A stretch of DNA of 64,000 nucleotides from Gammaproteobacteria bacterium (GTDB lineage: Bacteria; Pseudomonadota; Gammaproteobacteria; Enterobacterales; Kangiellaceae): positions 24,841 to 88,840 of the forward strand of contig JABXHY010000051.1 in the NCBI GenBank assembly GCA_013373375.1, read 5' to 3'. Positions within the stretch are counted from its first letter, which is position 1, and each line of letters begins with the position of its first letter. The notes beneath the pieces are model-generated. The model was not told the DNA's origin, searched no databases, and was given only the letters and a program-made list of their open reading frames with translations. Below are positions 63,523-64,000 of the stretch, piece by piece. A program made the position numbers and the translations under genes.

Positions 63523-64000
63523 CTACTCGACTGTACCACCACAAATTTGGGTGCCACGATTACACCCTGTTGGAGGTGACGGCCCAAACTCAGTAGGACC
63601 AAAAAATGGATCCAGTGCAAGCTTCGATCTTACATGAATCGGATTTTGCCACCACAGGACATTCTTGATGCAAACTTCTCTTATTTCACTACTAAAACAA
63701 TGCATAGTGGAGTCATCGTACTCTCCTTTCTCTAAGTCATCTCCAAACTGATTTTCGAGAGCAAATTGAGGAGTGGTCATATAACTAGCAGTTATGGAGT
63801 AAACTACTGACCATTTCGAGTGTTCGACTACGTACATCATAAGTACTAATCGTTGGTCACTCGTGTAAAGCTTTACCGACAGACGAGTATCAACAAATTT
63901 GAATGGATTTACATTGCTACTATTTAATACCGCATCCAACTCGGAACTTATCACACTCGCAAAGTCACCGGGTTGCCAAGCAGCATCTACCACCCCTAAA
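63523..64000 (-). CDS. Secreted Cys-containing protein, paralogue 2 (partial, runs off right edge)
   Basis: The C-terminal 158 residues of a second copy of the protein at 60303-61277. The frame stays open to base 64000, so the N-terminus lies outside the window. Aligned parts include AAWQPGDFASVISSELDAVL, MMYVVEHSKWSVVYS and WWQNPIHVRSKLALDPFFG, with the same Cys positions (MHCFSSEIREVC, GCNRGTQIC). The last 42 bases (63959-64000) are identical to 60742-60783. The 3' hairpin is also conserved in position. Function unknown. Confidence 0.8.
   Translation of the reverse strand, partial: LGVVDAAWQPGDFASVISSELDAVLNSSNVNPFKFVDTRLSVKLYTSDQRLVLMMYVVEHSKWSVVYSITASYMTTPQFALENQFGDDLEKGEYDDSTMHCFSSEIREVCIKNVLWWQNPIHVRSKLALDPFFGPTEFGPSPPTGCNRGTQICGGTVE

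Noticed and set aside
1..64000. CRISPR arrays, tRNA, rRNA and insertion sequences
   Set aside because: I looked through the intergenic regions and saw no spaced direct repeats, cloverleaf-like genes or transposase frames.

Overview
This 64 kb window is chromosomal DNA of a Gram-negative gammaproteobacterium, AT-rich (roughly 40% GC by eye), probably marine or heterotrophic. Several housekeeping gene orders are typically gammaproteobacterial: prkA-yeaH-ycgB, fadR/nhaB, dnaQ-rnhA-methyltransferase/gloB-mltD, and rluB-scpB-scpA-trpS-yciO-rnm/yciB-yciI-bolA. The many secreted peptidases, lipoproteins and outer-membrane barrels resemble the Kangiella/Aliikangiella branch of the Oceanospirillales. 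That placement is inference, not a measured phylogeny. I saw no rRNA, tRNA, CRISPR array, insertion sequence or prophage.

Layout. 1-1.4 kb: 5' part of a surface lipase lipoprotein running off the left edge. 1.9-6.7 kb: the PrkA kinase/YeaH/SpoVR stress operon. 6.8-9.5 kb: fadR and nhaB, divergent, with a FadR-like half-site between them. 9.6-14.2 kb: DNA replication and repair (dnaQ, rnhA), a methyltransferase, gloB and mltD. 14.2-28.5 kb: single genes and small operons, including a PQQ-type sugar dehydrogenase, a DTW-domain tRNA-modifying enzyme, two adjacent lipoprotein peptidases (M3 and S9A), yaaA, a periplasmic ATP-dependent DNA ligase, a GlyGly-CTERM serine protease and acylphosphatase.

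28.8-40.7 kb is the most unusual part: two divergent operons that encode only exported proteins. The leftward operon encodes a large HzsA-like diheme lipoprotein, two outer-membrane barrel proteins (one with an SH3 domain), a TlpA thioredoxin, a DUF4266 lipoprotein ending in a Gly6-CGC tail, and a DUF3570 barrel. The rightward operon encodes a monoheme secreted protein, a lipoprotein with two c-type heme modules and a LamG domain, and a Tat-exported DUF1501-like protein. Together they look like an undescribed extracytoplasmic, outer-membrane-linked redox system with no obvious cytoplasmic enzyme.

40.8-48 kb: a rhomboid-TPR protease, a PilZ protein, a zinc-finger/TPR membrane protein, an acetyltransferase, putP and gshA. 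48.3 kb: a catalytically degenerate tyrosine-recombinase-like protein whose ribosome binding site lies in an inverted repeat. 49.2-56.4 kb: rluB, scpBA with long acidic extensions, trpS, yciO, rnm, yciB, yciI and bolA. 56.5-58.9 kb: a CbiM-like permease, a Na/Pi cotransporter and an OGFr-domain protein. 59.2-64 kb: an accessory region of small exported barrel proteins and two paralogous Cys-containing secreted proteins. Each paralogue is followed by a long perfect hairpin; the second runs off the right edge.

Starts were adjusted from the longest reading frame where a ribosome binding site, lipobox, signal peptide or family N-terminus favoured an internal codon.
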